A DNA stretch of 64,000 nt from CABMKH01 sp040797625 (GTDB taxonomy: Bacteria; Bacillota; Clostridia; Tissierellales; Tissierellaceae): positions 1 through 64,000 of the forward strand of contig JBQHQH010000001.1 of NCBI GenBank assembly GCA_052067355.1, given 5' to 3'. Below the pieces are notes generated by a model. It searched no databases. It was not told the DNA's origin and saw nothing but the letters and a program-made list of their open reading frames with translations. Of this stretch, positions 41,343-51,715 are shown piece after piece (position 1 is the stretch's first letter; every line of letters begins with the position of its first letter). The translations under genes were made by a program, and so were the position numbers.

Positions 41343-42083
41343 CTAGATTATGATATTTTTTATTCTGTCCAGTGGAAGTCCAGCATTCCTTGCCCTTTCT
41401 ATGGACTTTTCAACATTACCTACATCTTCTGGAGTGTGAGCATCACTATTTACTACAAATTCCACATTTTCTTCCATTGCAATCCTAATGCTTTCAACAG
41501 ACAACTGACTATGCTTAGAATTTATCTCTAATGCAGTGCCTACCTTTCCCGCCTCCCTAGCCAATGTCCTTATATCCACCTTGGCCTTTGAACCAGGATG
41601 TGTAATAAAATCTATGGAATAATTTCTAATGGCCTTTATAAAGGCCATAGTATTCAATTCCAATGCAGATTTTCTTCCAATGGGTAAAAGTTTTGTCACA
41701 GGATTCACCACATATAGTCCTAATCCAGCCTTCAAGTCCTCTGGCACTACTCCATAATGATATCCTAAAAGCAATATATCTGTAAACTTTATAAGTTTAT
41801 CGTCCATATCTATACTTCCATCAAATCCTGTTAAATTAGCTTCTACTCCCAGAAGTATCCTTATACCTTTTTTAGAATACTCATCATTTAATCTATCTAT
41901 CTCTTCCCTCATCACTGGGATATTTTTCTTTTTTACTCCATAGAGATAATGTCCTGGTCCATGATCACATATGGCAATTTCCTTAAGTCCTTTTCTCAAA
42001 GCTGCTTCCACATTATCTCTTATGGTTCCACTTCCATGACTATATATAGTATGAGTATGGTAGTCACCATATAATTTCATCAA
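41343..42083 (-). CDS. PHP-domain phosphoesterase (YcdX-like)
   Basis: A 246-residue metal-dependent hydrolase with the PHP signatures DYHTHTIYSHGSGT near residue 7, AICDHGPGHY, GVEAN, ITHPGSKA and VNSDAHTPEDVG; these His and Asp residues form a trinuclear metal site. It belongs to the small YcdX/histidinol-phosphatase-like class, with unknown natural substrate. Start and stop overlap the murB stop by four bases (ATGA type), so the genes are coupled; the second of two adjacent Met codons may be the true start. Confidence 0.85.
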   Translation of the reverse strand: MMKLYGDYHTHTIYSHGSGTIRDNVEAALRKGLKEIAICDHGPGHYLYGVKKKNIPVMREEIDRLNDEYSKKGIRILLGVEANLTGFDGSIDMDDKLIKFTDILLLGYHYGVVPEDLKAGLGLYVVNPVTKLLPIGRKSALELNTMAFIKAIRNYSIDFITHPGSKAKVDIRTLAREAGKVGTALEINSKHSQLSVESIRIAMEENVEFVVNSDAHTPEDVGNVEKSIERARNAGLPLDRIKNIII

Positions 42084-42994
42084 CTATCCTCTCCTATAAC
42101 CTTTATCTCTGGTTCCAATTCTACTTTATAATTATCCCTTACAGTCTTTCGAATTACAGATATAAGGCCTAGTACGTCTTTACAGCTTGCATCATCTATG
42201 TTGACCACGAATCCACAATGTTTCTCTGAAACTTGTGCTCCCCCATGTATTAGACCTCTAAGGCCAGAGTCTTCAATCAATTTACCTGCATAATGGCCTA
42301 CTGGTCTTTTAAATGTACTTCCACCACTAGGTAATTCTAGAGGTTGTTTTGACTTTCTCTTAAAGGTCAAATCCTTCATAGTCTCCTTTATTGCAGAATA
42401 ATCTCCTTCCTCTAATTGAAATTCAACTTCCAGCACTATAAGTCCATCATCTACTACTTTACTACCCCTATATCTAAAATCCATCTCCTCATTAGAATAT
42501 TCTCTTATATTATTATCTCTATCTAATACCTTTACTTTGCTAATTATGTCCTTCATCTCTCCACCATATGCACCAGCATTCATAGTGACTGCTCCACCTA
42601 CTGTTCCCGGTATTCCATTTGCAAATTCCATTCCTGTCAGAGAACTCTTCATAGCTCTCCTACTGGCTCCTGTCAACAATGCTCCTGCTTGGCAGATGAT
42701 TTTATCTCCATTGACTGTTATATTACTCAATCCTTCATTTATCTTTATTACTACTCCTCGAATTCCACCATCTCTTACTAATAAATTAGTCCCATTACCC
42801 ATTATATAAAAATATATATCATTTTCTCTACACAATCTTATAGCTTCAACTATTTGATTTTCCCCTTTAGGAATTATCATCATATCTGCTGGTCCGCCTA
42901 TTTTAAAGGAAGTATGTCTCTTCATAGGTTCATCTAATAGTATTTCACCTATATCTCTATCTTTAAATATTTGGATCAATCTTTCTCTATCCAA
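42080..42994 (-). CDS. murB: UDP-N-acetylenolpyruvoylglucosamine reductase
   Basis: A 304-residue FAD enzyme that makes UDP-MurNAc from enolpyruvyl-UDP-GlcNAc with NADPH. It shows the FAD loop YIMGNGTNLLVRDGG, GIPGTVGGAVTMNAGAYGGE, the catalytic Ser in LPSGGSTFKRPVGH, and HCGFVVNIDDASCKDV near the end. The short type II form without an inserted domain fits Firmicutes. It heads the minus-strand unit murB-PHP-rapZ-yvcK. Confidence 0.96.
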   Translation of the reverse strand: MDRERLIQIFKDRDIGEILLDEPMKRHTSFKIGGPADMMIIPKGENQIVEAIRLCRENDIYFYIMGNGTNLLVRDGGIRGVVIKINEGLSNITVNGDKIICQAGALLTGASRRAMKSSLTGMEFANGIPGTVGGAVTMNAGAYGGEMKDIISKVKVLDRDNNIREYSNEEMDFRYRGSKVVDDGLIVLEVEFQLEEGDYSAIKETMKDLTFKRKSKQPLELPSGGSTFKRPVGHYAGKLIEDSGLRGLIHGGAQVSEKHCGFVVNIDDASCKDVLGLISVIRKTVRDNYKVELEPEIKVIGEDS

Positions 42995-43134
42995 ATTACC
43001 ACCCCTTACATATTATTCTCTATCTATTTTATCATATACTTCATCATTATACTATATTCATATCTAATCATGATATATATGATAGTTAAATATAATGCAC
43101 ATTTCATTTGTCATGTTTTAGGGACAATTCTGAA

Positions 43135-43163
43135 TTGACAAATAATTTTTGGTGCTATATAAT
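43135..43163 (+). promoter_or_regulatory. Consensus SigA promoter of the alanine symporter
   Basis: TTGACA at 43135-43140, a 17-base spacer, and TATAAT at 43158-43163: a perfect vegetative promoter 56 bases upstream of the symporter ATG. Confidence 0.85.
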
Positions 43164-43218
43164 TAATTTGTTAATTAAAACTAATATCAAAATATACTAA
43201 TTAAAGGAGGAATTGCAA

Positions 43219-44637
43219 ATGGAAGGTTTAGAACATATTATTGAACTTCTAAACAATTGGCTTTATTCTTACATCTTAATAGTATTATTAATAGGTCTTG
43301 GTATTTATTTTAGTTTTAAGATCAGATTCGGCCAGTTTAGGCTAATAGGTCATATGTTTAAACTCATGACTGAGGCAATTGAAGTAGTAGATGGGAAAAA
43401 AGGCATATCTCCATTTCAAGCTTTTTGTATCTCAGCTGCTTCACGTATAGGTACTGGCAATATTGCTGGAGTAGCTATAGCAATTGCAACTGGCGGACCC
43501 GGATCCGTATTTTGGATGTGGATTATTGCTTTAATAGGTGGAGCTACAAGCTTTATTGAAAGTACTTTGGGACAAATCTACAAGGTGAAAAGTGGAGATA
43601 CCTTTAGAGGTGGACCTGCATATTATATTGAACAAGCCTTGGATAAGAGGGGATTAGGTGTCTTTTTCTCAATACTTACAGCAGTGACTTTTGGATTTAT
43701 ATTTAACTCAGTCCAAGCAAATACCATTGCTAATTCTTTTGAAAAAGCTTTTGGACTTAAACCTATCATCATAGGAATTATATTGTTTATCATAACTGGA
43801 ATAGTCATATTTGGTGGAGTTAAGAGAATCGCCAATGTATCTGCTACAATTGTCCCTATAATGGCAACTATATATATATTAGTAGCCTTATTCATTATGA
43901 TTAAAAACATAACTTTTGTTCCTAAGATGTTTGGTATGATCCTCTCCAATGCCTTTGGATTAAAGGCAGCCTTTGGTGGAACTCTTGGAGTTGCCATTTT
44001 AAATGGAGTTAAGAGAGGGCTATTCTCCAATGAGGCTGGTATGGGAAGTGTACCAAATGCTGCCGCTACTGCACATACATCTCATCCTGCTAAACAAGGA
44101 TTTATACAAAGCTTAGGAGTGTATGTAGATACTATATTAGTATGTAGTGCAACTGCATTTATAATATTATTATCTGGGGTATTAGAAACTGGTGAGGCAG
44201 CAGGTTTAGAAGGTGTTCAAATTACCCAAGCTGCTCTTAGTTCTCAAGTTGGAAATTGGGGAGATAGTTTTCTCGCTATTTGTATATTCTTATTTGCATA
44301 TAGTTCTATCATTGGAAATTACTATTATGGAGAATCCAATATTGAATTTATAGATACAAATCCTGCCTTTCTTACAGGATATAGACTTTTAGTCTTAGTC
44401 ATGGTCTTCTTAGGATCTATTGCAAAATTTGGTCTTGTATGGGATGCAGCAGATATATTCATGGGTATGATGGCCCTTATAAACTTAATAGTAATATGGA
44501 AATTAGGACCTATAGCTTTTGCCTCCTTTAATGACTATGAAAGACAACTTAAAGAAGGGAAAAATCCTATATTTAATCCAGACATTATTCCAGGTTTAGG
44601 AAAAGTAGAATGTTGGGGAAAAAAGGCGACTAAATAG
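43219..44637 (+). CDS. Alanine/glycine:Na+ symporter (AGCS family)
   Basis: The ATG at 43219 lies eight bases after GGAGG. The 472-residue carrier has about ten membrane segments and the AGCS signatures RIGTGNIAGVAIAIATGGPG, FIESTLGQIYKVKSGDTFRG, GGVKRIANVSATIVPIMA and GLFSNEAGMGSVPNAAATAH. It imports alanine or glycine with sodium. A perfect vegetative promoter suggests high expression, in line with amino-acid-based energy metabolism. It is monocistronic with its own terminator and breaks the minus-strand core cluster. Confidence 0.93.
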   Translation: MEGLEHIIELLNNWLYSYILIVLLIGLGIYFSFKIRFGQFRLIGHMFKLMTEAIEVVDGKKGISPFQAFCISAASRIGTGNIAGVAIAIATGGPGSVFWMWIIALIGGATSFIESTLGQIYKVKSGDTFRGGPAYYIEQALDKRGLGVFFSILTAVTFGFIFNSVQANTIANSFEKAFGLKPIIIGIILFIITGIVIFGGVKRIANVSATIVPIMATIYILVALFIMIKNITFVPKMFGMILSNAFGLKAAFGGTLGVAILNGVKRGLFSNEAGMGSVPNAAATAHTSHPAKQGFIQSLGVYVDTILVCSATAFIILLSGVLETGEAAGLEGVQITQAALSSQVGNWGDSFLAICIFLFAYSSIIGNYYYGESNIEFIDTNPAFLTGYRLLVLVMVFLGSIAKFGLVWDAADIFMGMMALINLIVIWKLGPIAFASFNDYERQLKEGKNPIFNPDIIPGLGKVECWGKKATK

Positions 44638-44650
44638 AAGATAATTAAAA

Positions 44651-44685
44651 ATGAGCTATCAGTTTTACTGATAGCTCATTTTTTT
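44651..44685 (+). terminator. Terminator of the symporter
   Basis: ATGAGCTATCAGT and ACTGATAGCTCAT flank TTT, followed by seven T; it can also serve nifJ from the other side in weaker form. Confidence 0.9.
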
Positions 44686-44717
44686 ATTTATTAGTTAACT
44701 AATTAGTTTTATATTTA

Positions 44718-47700
44718 TTAATCTCTTGCCATTCTCTTATAGTTTTCGTATCTTATATTGGCATTCTTTTCTGCTGCTTCAAATAGCTCTTCTGCTTGCT
44801 CAGGGAATTTCTTTTGTAGTGAAGTGTATCTAACTTCTGAAGTTATGAAATCCCTAAATGATTCTGTTGGCTCTTTTGAATCTAGTGTAAATGGATTCTT
44901 TCCTTCTGCTGTCAATCTAGGATCGAATCTATATAGGTGCCAGTATCCTGATTTAACTGCTCTTTCTTCTTGTCTTACACTAGTACCCATACCAGTTCTA
45001 ATACCATGATTTATACATGGTGCATAAGCAATTACTAGAGATGGTCCCTCATAGGATTCTGCTTCATTTATAGCTTTTATTGTCTGATTCATATTAGCTC
45101 CCATAGCTACTTGTGCCACATATACATAGCCATAAGTTGCCATCATCATTCCTAGATCTTTCTTTCTAATCTCTTTACCTGATGCAGCAAATTTAGCTAC
45201 TGCAGCTGTTGGTGTAGATTTAGATGACTGTCCACCAGTGTTTGAATATACTTCAGTATCAAATACTAGAATATTGATATCTTCACCTGATGCCAATGCA
45301 TGGTCCAATCCACCAAATCCAATATCATAAGCCCATCCATCTCCACCGAATATCCAAACTGATTTCTTGATTAGATAATCTTTTCTATCTTTGATATCCT
45401 TAAGGATTCTATTTCCTTCCTCACTGCCTGTATCATTTCCAAGTCTTGGAATTATCATACCTGCAGCTGCCTTGGATGCCTTTTCATCTTTCATGCCTTC
45501 AATCCATTGTTTGAAGTATTCATTTAATTCTGAGTCAAGATTTAACTCAAGGAATTCTTCCATCAATAGTTTAATCTTATCTCTTATCTGTCTTATAGCT
45601 ATTGCCATACCATATCCAAATTCAGCATTGTCTTCAAATAATGAGTTTGCCCATGCTGGTCCTTTGCCTTCATGATTCTTGCAATATGGTGTTGATGGTG
45701 ATGAACCACCCCAAATAGATGAACAACCAGTCGCATTAGCTATATACATTCTATCTCCAAATAATTGAGTAACTAATTTAGCATATGCTGTTTCCCCACA
45801 ACCTGCACAAGCTCCTGAGAATTGTAGTAATGGTTGTCTAAATTGACTACCCTTAACTGTATTAGCATTCATTAGATCTGGTTTTGCTTCAACTGTCATA
45901 GCATAATCCCAATTCTCGCTTTGTACTTCGTACTCTTCTTCGAATGGTTTCATTACTAATGCTTTTTCTTTAGCTGGACATACTTCAGCACAGTTTCCAC
46001 AACCTGTACAATCTAGAACTGATACTTGCATTCTATATTGTAGTCCTTCTAATCCCTTTCCTATTGCCTTTTTAGTTTCAAATCCTTCTGGTGCATTTTT
46101 AACTTCTTCTTCATTTAATAAGAATGGTCTTATAGTTGCATGAGGACATACATATGAACATTGGTTACATTGGATACAGTTGTCCATGATCCAATGTGGT
46201 GCATCTACTGCTATAGCACGTTTTTCATAAGCTGATGTTCCTTGTGGTAATGTACCATCTGCTTGATCTGTAAATGCACTTACTGGTAATAGATCCCCTT
46301 GTTGTTTATTCATAGGCTCAACTACATCTTTGATAAATGCAGGTATGTTTCTTTCCTTTTGTTCCTCTTCTTTAGCATCTTTCCAAGATTCTGGAACATC
46401 TATCTTGACTAGAGATTCTATTCCTTTATCTACTGCTGCATAGTTCATATTTACAATATGTTCACCTTTTCTACCATATGCAGTTACTATAGATCTCTTT
46501 AGATGTCCAATAGCTTCGTCTAGTGGCAATACTTCTGACAATTTAAAGAATGCAGATTGCATTATCATATTAGTTCTTCCACCTAATCCGATATCTGCAG
46601 CTATCTTAGTAGCATTTATAGTGTAGAAGTTAATATTATGATCAGCAATATATTTCTTTATATTTGCTGGTAATTGTGAATCTAATTCGTCTTCATCCCA
46701 AATACAGTTTAATAGGAATATTCCACCGTCTTTTAATCCCTTTAGTAGATCATATTGATATACATAGGATTGTTTTGAGCATGAAATAAAGTCTGCATCT
46801 GTTATTAAATATGTTGATGTAATTGGTTCTTTACCAAATCTCAAGTGAGATATAGTAACCCCACCGGATTTCTTACTATCATATGCAAAGTAACCTTGTG
46901 CATACATATCTGTATCGTCTCCGATGATCTTTATAGCTTGCTTGTTTGCTCCTACTGTTCCGTCTGAGCCAAATCCCCAGAATTTACATTTAATTGTTCC
47001 TTTTGGTTCTGTATTTATTGTCTCTTTTATTTCTAGAGATGTATGAGTTACATCATCTACTATTCCTATAGTAAATCTATCTTTTGGTTCATCTAATTTC
47101 AAGTTTTCATATACAGCTAATATTTGTGATGGAGTTGTATCTTTAGAACCTAATCCAAATCTTCCACCTACTATAACTGGTTTATCTTCTCTATCATAGA
47201 AAATATTCTTTATATCTAAATGTAGTGGTTCAGCTATTGCACCTTTTTCCTTAGTTCTATCAAGTACAGCTATTTTCTTTACTGTCTTTGGTAATACATC
47301 AAAGAAATATTCTGGTACAAATGGTCTATATAGGTGAACTTTGATTACACCTATCTTTTCTCCTTTGTCTACTAAATAGTCTACAGTTTCTTCAATAGTT
47401 TGAGTTACTGAACCCATAGCTACGATTACTCTTTCCGCTTCTGGATGTCCATAATAATTGAAAGGTTTATATTCTCTTCCGGTTATCTTGGAGATCTCTT
47501 TCATATAATCATAGACGATTCCGCCTATTCTATCATAATATGGATTTGAAGCTTCTGCTGCTTGGAAATAGACATCTGGGTTTTGAGCTGTACCTCTAGT
47601 TACAGGATTTTCTGGATTTAAAGCTCTTTCCCTGAATTCTTGTAATGCTTCATAATCTAATAATTTTTCTAGATCTTCATATTCCATGACTTCAATCTTT

Positions 47701-48242
47701 TGAATCTCATGACTTGTTCTAAATCCATCAAAGAAATGTAAAAATGGTACTCTACCTTTGATAGCTGCTAGATGAGCTACCCCACCTAAATCCATAACTT
47801 CTTGAACACTACCTGATGCCAACAATGCAAAACCTGTTTGTCTTGCTGCCATTACGTCTTGATGATCCCCAAATATACTTAATGCATGTGAAGCTAAAGC
47901 CCTAGCTGATACGTGGAATACTCCTGGTAGAAGTTCTCCAGCAATTTTGTACATATTTGGTATCATTAGTAATAAACCTTGGGATGCAGTGTATGTAGTT
48001 GTCAATGCTCCAGCTTGTAGCGAACCATGCACCGCTCCTGCTGCTCCTGCTTCTGATTGCATCTCCTTTACAAGTACCTCTTGTCCAAATATATTCTTTT
48101 TACCACTTGCAGACCATTCGTCTACGTGTTCTGCCATGTCTGATGATGGTGTTATTGGATAAATAGCAGCAACATCTGTAAAAGCATAGGAAATATAGGA
48201 TGCAGCTGTATTACCATCCATGGTCTTCATTACTTTAGCCAT
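44718..48242 (-). CDS. nifJ: Pyruvate:ferredoxin (flavodoxin) oxidoreductase
   Basis: The ATG at 48242 follows GAGGAGG; the upstream 21 codons are not needed. The 1,174-residue single-chain enzyme oxidises pyruvate to acetyl-CoA and CO2 and reduces ferredoxin. Domain order: pyrimidine-binding (VAAIYPITPSSDMAEHVD), domain II, gamma domain, a two-cluster ferredoxin domain (CIQCNQCSYVCPHA and CTGCGNCAEVCPA), and the TPP domain with GCGETAYAKL, GDGWAYDIGFGGLDH and EVYSNTGGQSSKSTP. All cluster cysteines are present. It is the central oxygen-sensitive enzyme of fermentation, under its own SigA promoter. Confidence 0.97.
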   Translation of the reverse strand: MAKVMKTMDGNTAASYISYAFTDVAAIYPITPSSDMAEHVDEWSASGKKNIFGQEVLVKEMQSEAGAAGAVHGSLQAGALTTTYTASQGLLLMIPNMYKIAGELLPGVFHVSARALASHALSIFGDHQDVMAARQTGFALLASGSVQEVMDLGGVAHLAAIKGRVPFLHFFDGFRTSHEIQKIEVMEYEDLEKLLDYEALQEFRERALNPENPVTRGTAQNPDVYFQAAEASNPYYDRIGGIVYDYMKEISKITGREYKPFNYYGHPEAERVIVAMGSVTQTIEETVDYLVDKGEKIGVIKVHLYRPFVPEYFFDVLPKTVKKIAVLDRTKEKGAIAEPLHLDIKNIFYDREDKPVIVGGRFGLGSKDTTPSQILAVYENLKLDEPKDRFTIGIVDDVTHTSLEIKETINTEPKGTIKCKFWGFGSDGTVGANKQAIKIIGDDTDMYAQGYFAYDSKKSGGVTISHLRFGKEPITSTYLITDADFISCSKQSYVYQYDLLKGLKDGGIFLLNCIWDEDELDSQLPANIKKYIADHNINFYTINATKIAADIGLGGRTNMIMQSAFFKLSEVLPLDEAIGHLKRSIVTAYGRKGEHIVNMNYAAVDKGIESLVKIDVPESWKDAKEEEQKERNIPAFIKDVVEPMNKQQGDLLPVSAFTDQADGTLPQGTSAYEKRAIAVDAPHWIMDNCIQCNQCSYVCPHATIRPFLLNEEEVKNAPEGFETKKAIGKGLEGLQYRMQVSVLDCTGCGNCAEVCPAKEKALVMKPFEEEYEVQSENWDYAMTVEAKPDLMNANTVKGSQFRQPLLQFSGACAGCGETAYAKLVTQLFGDRMYIANATGCSSIWGGSSPSTPYCKNHEGKGPAWANSLFEDNAEFGYGMAIAIRQIRDKIKLLMEEFLELNLDSELNEYFKQWIEGMKDEKASKAAAGMIIPRLGNDTGSEEGNRILKDIKDRKDYLIKKSVWIFGGDGWAYDIGFGGLDHALASGEDINILVFDTEVYSNTGGQSSKSTPTAAVAKFAASGKEIRKKDLGMMMATYGYVYVAQVAMGANMNQTIKAINEAESYEGPSLVIAYAPCINHGIRTGMGTSVRQEERAVKSGYWHLYRFDPRLTAEGKNPFTLDSKEPTESFRDFITSEVRYTSLQKKFPEQAEELFEAAEKNANIRYENYKRMARD

Positions 48243-48354
48243 AATATATAAACCTCCTCTTATATTGTAGGTATTTTTGGTACAATTTGTAATTAATTTT
48301 TCCACAAATTTTTTCTAATGTGATTGTTAATATTTGTATTTTCATACCACTATA

Positions 48355-48383
48355 AGTATAATAAACATTAAAAACAAAGTCAA
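48355..48383 (-). promoter_or_regulatory. SigA promoter of nifJ
   Basis: On the minus strand TTGACT (48383-48378), a 17-base spacer, and TATACT (48360-48355), about 110 bases upstream of the nifJ ATG; the long leader contains no structure I can name. Confidence 0.75.
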
Positions 48384-48425
48384 CTAAGTTAAACACTTTT
48401 TTAAGATAAGAATGACTCTTAACTC

Positions 48426-49364
48426 CTATAATCTTTTTTTATTTCTACTTATTTCAATATGTCTCTTTATCCTCTCATTTAATTCATATGCAGCATTATA
48501 TCCTAGTACCTTTTGTCTAAAATTTCTAGCTGCCACTTCTATTATCATAGCCACATTTCTACCAGGTCTAACTGGAACAGTAGCTGTAGCCACTTGGGTA
48601 TCTAATATCTCAGTATAACTTTCATCCAATCCCAATCTATCATATTCTTTACACTCATCCCATAATTCCAATTGTATTACCAATTCAACAAATTCGTCAT
48701 TTTTTACAGAACCTACACCATATAATCTTTCAATATCCAATATTCCTAATCCTCTTATCTCCAAGAAATGTCTAGTTATCTCTGGAGATTTTCCCATGAG
48801 CATACCTTCTACCTTTTTAATGACTACTACATCGTCTGAAACAAGTCTATGACCTCGTATTACTAAGTCTAATGCAGTTTCTGACTTTCCTACTCCTGAC
48901 TTACCAGTTATCAAGACTCCAACTCCATATACCTCCACAAAGACACCATGAATTCTAGTTTCAGGCGCAAACTGTAAATCAATATAGTTGATTATCTTGT
49001 TTATAATCTTGGAAGTACTCTGACTAGTCTTTAATATAGTTCTATTATGCTTTTTCCCCAAGCTTATTATATCATCAAATACAGGCAAATCCCTAGATAC
49101 AATAAAAGCAGGAATAGGATAGGAAAAGAACTTATCTATACTCTCATATCTAAGTTTTGGATCAAGTTCATTATAATAGTGCCATTCAGCACTACCTATA
49201 ATCTGAAGTCTCTCAGGAACAAATTTTTCAAAATATCCTACCATCTGTAATCCAGGTCTGCTCACTTCACTAGAATATATTCTTATATCATCTAAATCAG
49301 TAGCCTCATATACTATTTCTAAACCTACTTCATCTATTAATTGTCTTAATTTTACATAATCCAT
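48426..49364 (-). CDS. hprK: HPr kinase/phosphorylase
   Basis: This 312-residue hexameric enzyme phosphorylates HPr on Ser46 when glycolytic intermediates are high and removes it otherwise, setting CcpA-dependent catabolite control. Walker A is GKSGVGKS at 154-161, with the catalytic His in RIHG at 139. The family signature EIRGLGILDIERLYGVGSV and the C-terminal VRPGRNVAMIIEVAARN are intact. It follows the PspC gene by 11 bases. Confidence 0.96.
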   Translation of the reverse strand: MDYVKLRQLIDEVGLEIVYEATDLDDIRIYSSEVSRPGLQMVGYFEKFVPERLQIIGSAEWHYYNELDPKLRYESIDKFFSYPIPAFIVSRDLPVFDDIISLGKKHNRTILKTSQSTSKIINKIINYIDLQFAPETRIHGVFVEVYGVGVLITGKSGVGKSETALDLVIRGHRLVSDDVVVIKKVEGMLMGKSPEITRHFLEIRGLGILDIERLYGVGSVKNDEFVELVIQLELWDECKEYDRLGLDESYTEILDTQVATATVPVRPGRNVAMIIEVAARNFRQKVLGYNAAYELNERIKRHIEISRNKKRL

Positions 49365-49375
49365 ATATTACTCTC

Positions 49376-49567
49376 CTATTTTTCAACTGGTATTATTATA
49401 GTAGCTATTATATAAGCAAATACTCCACCAAATATAGCTAAAGGAATACTTAAAAATACCCAAGCTAATCTAATAATTGTAGGGTCTACGTTGAAATATT
49501 CCCCTATTCCTCCACATACACCTGCTACCATCTTATTTGTAGTAGATCGGTATAATCTTTTATCCAT
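49376..49567 (-). CDS. PspC-domain membrane protein
   Basis: 63 residues: KRLYRSTTNKMVAGVCGGIG followed by EYFNVDPTIIRLAWVFL and a second hydrophobic stretch, the complete short PspC domain with one or two membrane helices. In enterobacteria PspC senses membrane stress; the role of stand-alone copies in clostridia is unclear. It lies between uvrC and hprK on the same strand. Confidence 0.9.
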   Translation of the reverse strand: MDKRLYRSTTNKMVAGVCGGIGEYFNVDPTIIRLAWVFLSIPLAIFGGVFAYIIATIIIPVEK

Positions 49568-49677
49568 ATCTATTCCTCCTATCCTTTCTTATAACGAATA
49601 GTAAAGTTTTCACTTTAAGGTATACATTAAAACGAACTTTCCGTTATGAGTTTCAACAAAAGCCACCCTAAGATGCT

Positions 49678-51549
49678 TCAATGGGAACTTTTTTTATTAC
49701 GAAAGTGATTATATAATTCTTCTGCTACTTTATTATTCATACCCTTTACTTCAGCTAACTCTTCAACACTTGCATTTTTAATCTTCTCTATACTTTGAAA
49801 ATGTCTCAATAGTGCCATCTTCCTTTTTTCTCCAATACCTCTGATATCATCTAGTTGTGATTTAAACATATCCTTTGTCCTCAAACTCTTATGGTAACTA
49901 ATGGCAAATCTATGGGCCTCTTCTTGTATTTTATATATCATTTTAAACCCTAAAGAATCTAATGGCAAATCAAATTCTATATTTTCGTAGATTATCCCTC
50001 GTGTCTTATGGAAATCATCTTTTACTAGGCCACAAACGGGGATATCTATACCTAATTCCTTCAATACTCTAAGGACAATATTTACCTGTCCTTTCCCCCC
50101 ATCTATCATTATTAAATCTGGAAAATCTGAAAATCCTCTCATTTCCATAGAGCTATTCTTTAGAATTTCTTTTTCCTCAATTCCCCTTACAAATCTTCGT
50201 CTTAAGACCTCTTCCATACTGGCATAATCATCAGGAGTATCTACATCTCTAATCCTAAATCTCCTATAATCAGATTTTTTAGCCTCTCCTTTCTCAAATA
50301 CAACCATAGAGCCTACAGATTGAACTCCACTGATATTTGAAATGTCATAGGCTTCTATTCTATTAGGTAGCTCTTCTAAATTCAATATATCCTGTATCTC
50401 TTCCAATGCCCTTATATTCTCTCTATGTTTTTTTAAAAATCTATCTCCATATTTATTCAACATATCTCTGGCATTTTTATTTACCATCTCAATTAGCTTA
50501 TGTTTTTCTCCTCGTTGAGGTATGAGGATATTTACTTTGGAACCTCTCTTGCCTTCTAACCATTTTTCCATTGTCTCTAAATCTTCAATACTCTCTTCAA
50601 TCAATATCTCCTTTGGTATATATGCAGAACCTATATAGAACTGTTTCAAAAATGAACTGAGTATTTCTTTCCTATTGGCATTGAATATATCTTCCATGAG
50701 AAAATGTTCTCTACCTATTATCTTGCCGCCTCTAATAAAGAAAATCTGGATACATACTTCCTCTATGCCCTTTGCCATTCCAACTACATCTTGATCTATT
50801 ATATTTGAAGTAACTATCTTCTGTTCTTCTTGTAATAGCTTCAATGAATTGATCTGATCTCTGTAAATTCCAGCTTTTTCAAACTCTAAATTTTTAGATG
50901 CTGCTATCATCTTCTCTTCTATAATATCTATTAGATGCTCCTTCTTTCCACTTAAAAACCTTATTACCTCTTCTATCATATGGAGATACTCTTCTTCATC
51001 TACATTTCCTAGGCATGGAGCATTACACTTTCCTATATGGTAATTTAAACAAGGTCTAAATTTCCCAATATTCTTTTCTAAATCCAATTTACAAGTTCTT
51101 ATGGGATATATATCATGGATAATATCCATTGCATCATTTACTGCTGTTACACTTGGGTACGGTCCAAAATACTTAGCCCCATCTTTTAATACCTGTCTAG
51201 TCTTGATCACTCTAGGATATCTTTCATTTAATGTAACCTTTATATAGGGGTATTGTTTGTCATCTCTTAGCAAAATATTATATTTGGGCTTATGTTTTTT
51301 TATTAGATTAGCCTCTAGTATCAATGCTTCGACTTCATTGTCTACTATAATATATTCAAATTCATCTATATGGCTAACCATACTCCTTACTTTTAGCCCT
51401 TGATTTCTAGAGGATTGAAAATATTGTCTAACTCTATTTTTTAAAGATATGGCTTTCCCTACATATATTATTTCGTCATCTTTGTCTTTCATTATATATA
51501 CACCTGGTTTATCAGGCAATTTTTTTAACTTTTCTTCTATATTGATCAC
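49678..51549 (-). CDS. uvrC: Excinuclease ABC subunit C
   Basis: A 623-residue nuclease that cuts damaged DNA on both sides of the lesion with UvrA-UvrB. It has the N-terminal GIY-YIG domain (KPGVYIMKDKDDEIIYVGKA) and a central UVR motif (KMIAASKNLEFEKAGIYRD). The C-terminal RNase H-like nuclease has IEAYDISNISGVQSVGSMVV and LIMIDGGKGQVNIVLRVL, and terminal HhH motifs follow (IRGIGEKRKMALLRHF, VKGMNNKVAEELY). All key parts are intact. It is the first gene of the uvrC-pspC-hprK run. Confidence 0.96.
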   Translation of the reverse strand: MINIEEKLKKLPDKPGVYIMKDKDDEIIYVGKAISLKNRVRQYFQSSRNQGLKVRSMVSHIDEFEYIIVDNEVEALILEANLIKKHKPKYNILLRDDKQYPYIKVTLNERYPRVIKTRQVLKDGAKYFGPYPSVTAVNDAMDIIHDIYPIRTCKLDLEKNIGKFRPCLNYHIGKCNAPCLGNVDEEEYLHMIEEVIRFLSGKKEHLIDIIEEKMIAASKNLEFEKAGIYRDQINSLKLLQEEQKIVTSNIIDQDVVGMAKGIEEVCIQIFFIRGGKIIGREHFLMEDIFNANRKEILSSFLKQFYIGSAYIPKEILIEESIEDLETMEKWLEGKRGSKVNILIPQRGEKHKLIEMVNKNARDMLNKYGDRFLKKHRENIRALEEIQDILNLEELPNRIEAYDISNISGVQSVGSMVVFEKGEAKKSDYRRFRIRDVDTPDDYASMEEVLRRRFVRGIEEKEILKNSSMEMRGFSDFPDLIMIDGGKGQVNIVLRVLKELGIDIPVCGLVKDDFHKTRGIIYENIEFDLPLDSLGFKMIYKIQEEAHRFAISYHKSLRTKDMFKSQLDDIRGIGEKRKMALLRHFQSIEKIKNASVEELAEVKGMNNKVAEELYNHFRNKKSSH

Positions 51550-51667
51550 TGTATCACCTTTGATTATATTGTTCTATTATTATACCATAAGAAAAGGAAT
51601 AATTAACAATGAATAATAGATTGTTGGATTAACATAAATAATAATATACATCTACTAAAAAATAGAA

Positions 51668-51693
51668 AAAAAGCTGTAAAATTACAGCTTTTT
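51668..51693 (-). terminator. Terminator of the duplicated-motif secreted protein
   Basis: AAAAAGCTGTAA and TTACAGCTTTTT flank two A; it lies 23 bases beyond the stop codon. Confidence 0.85.
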
Positions 51694-51715
51694 CCTATTA
51701 CTTGAAGATTATACA

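Noticed and set aside
48243..48354. Long nifJ leader as a riboswitch
   Set aside because: About 110 bases of AT-rich sequence without a stem or terminator pair that I could trace.
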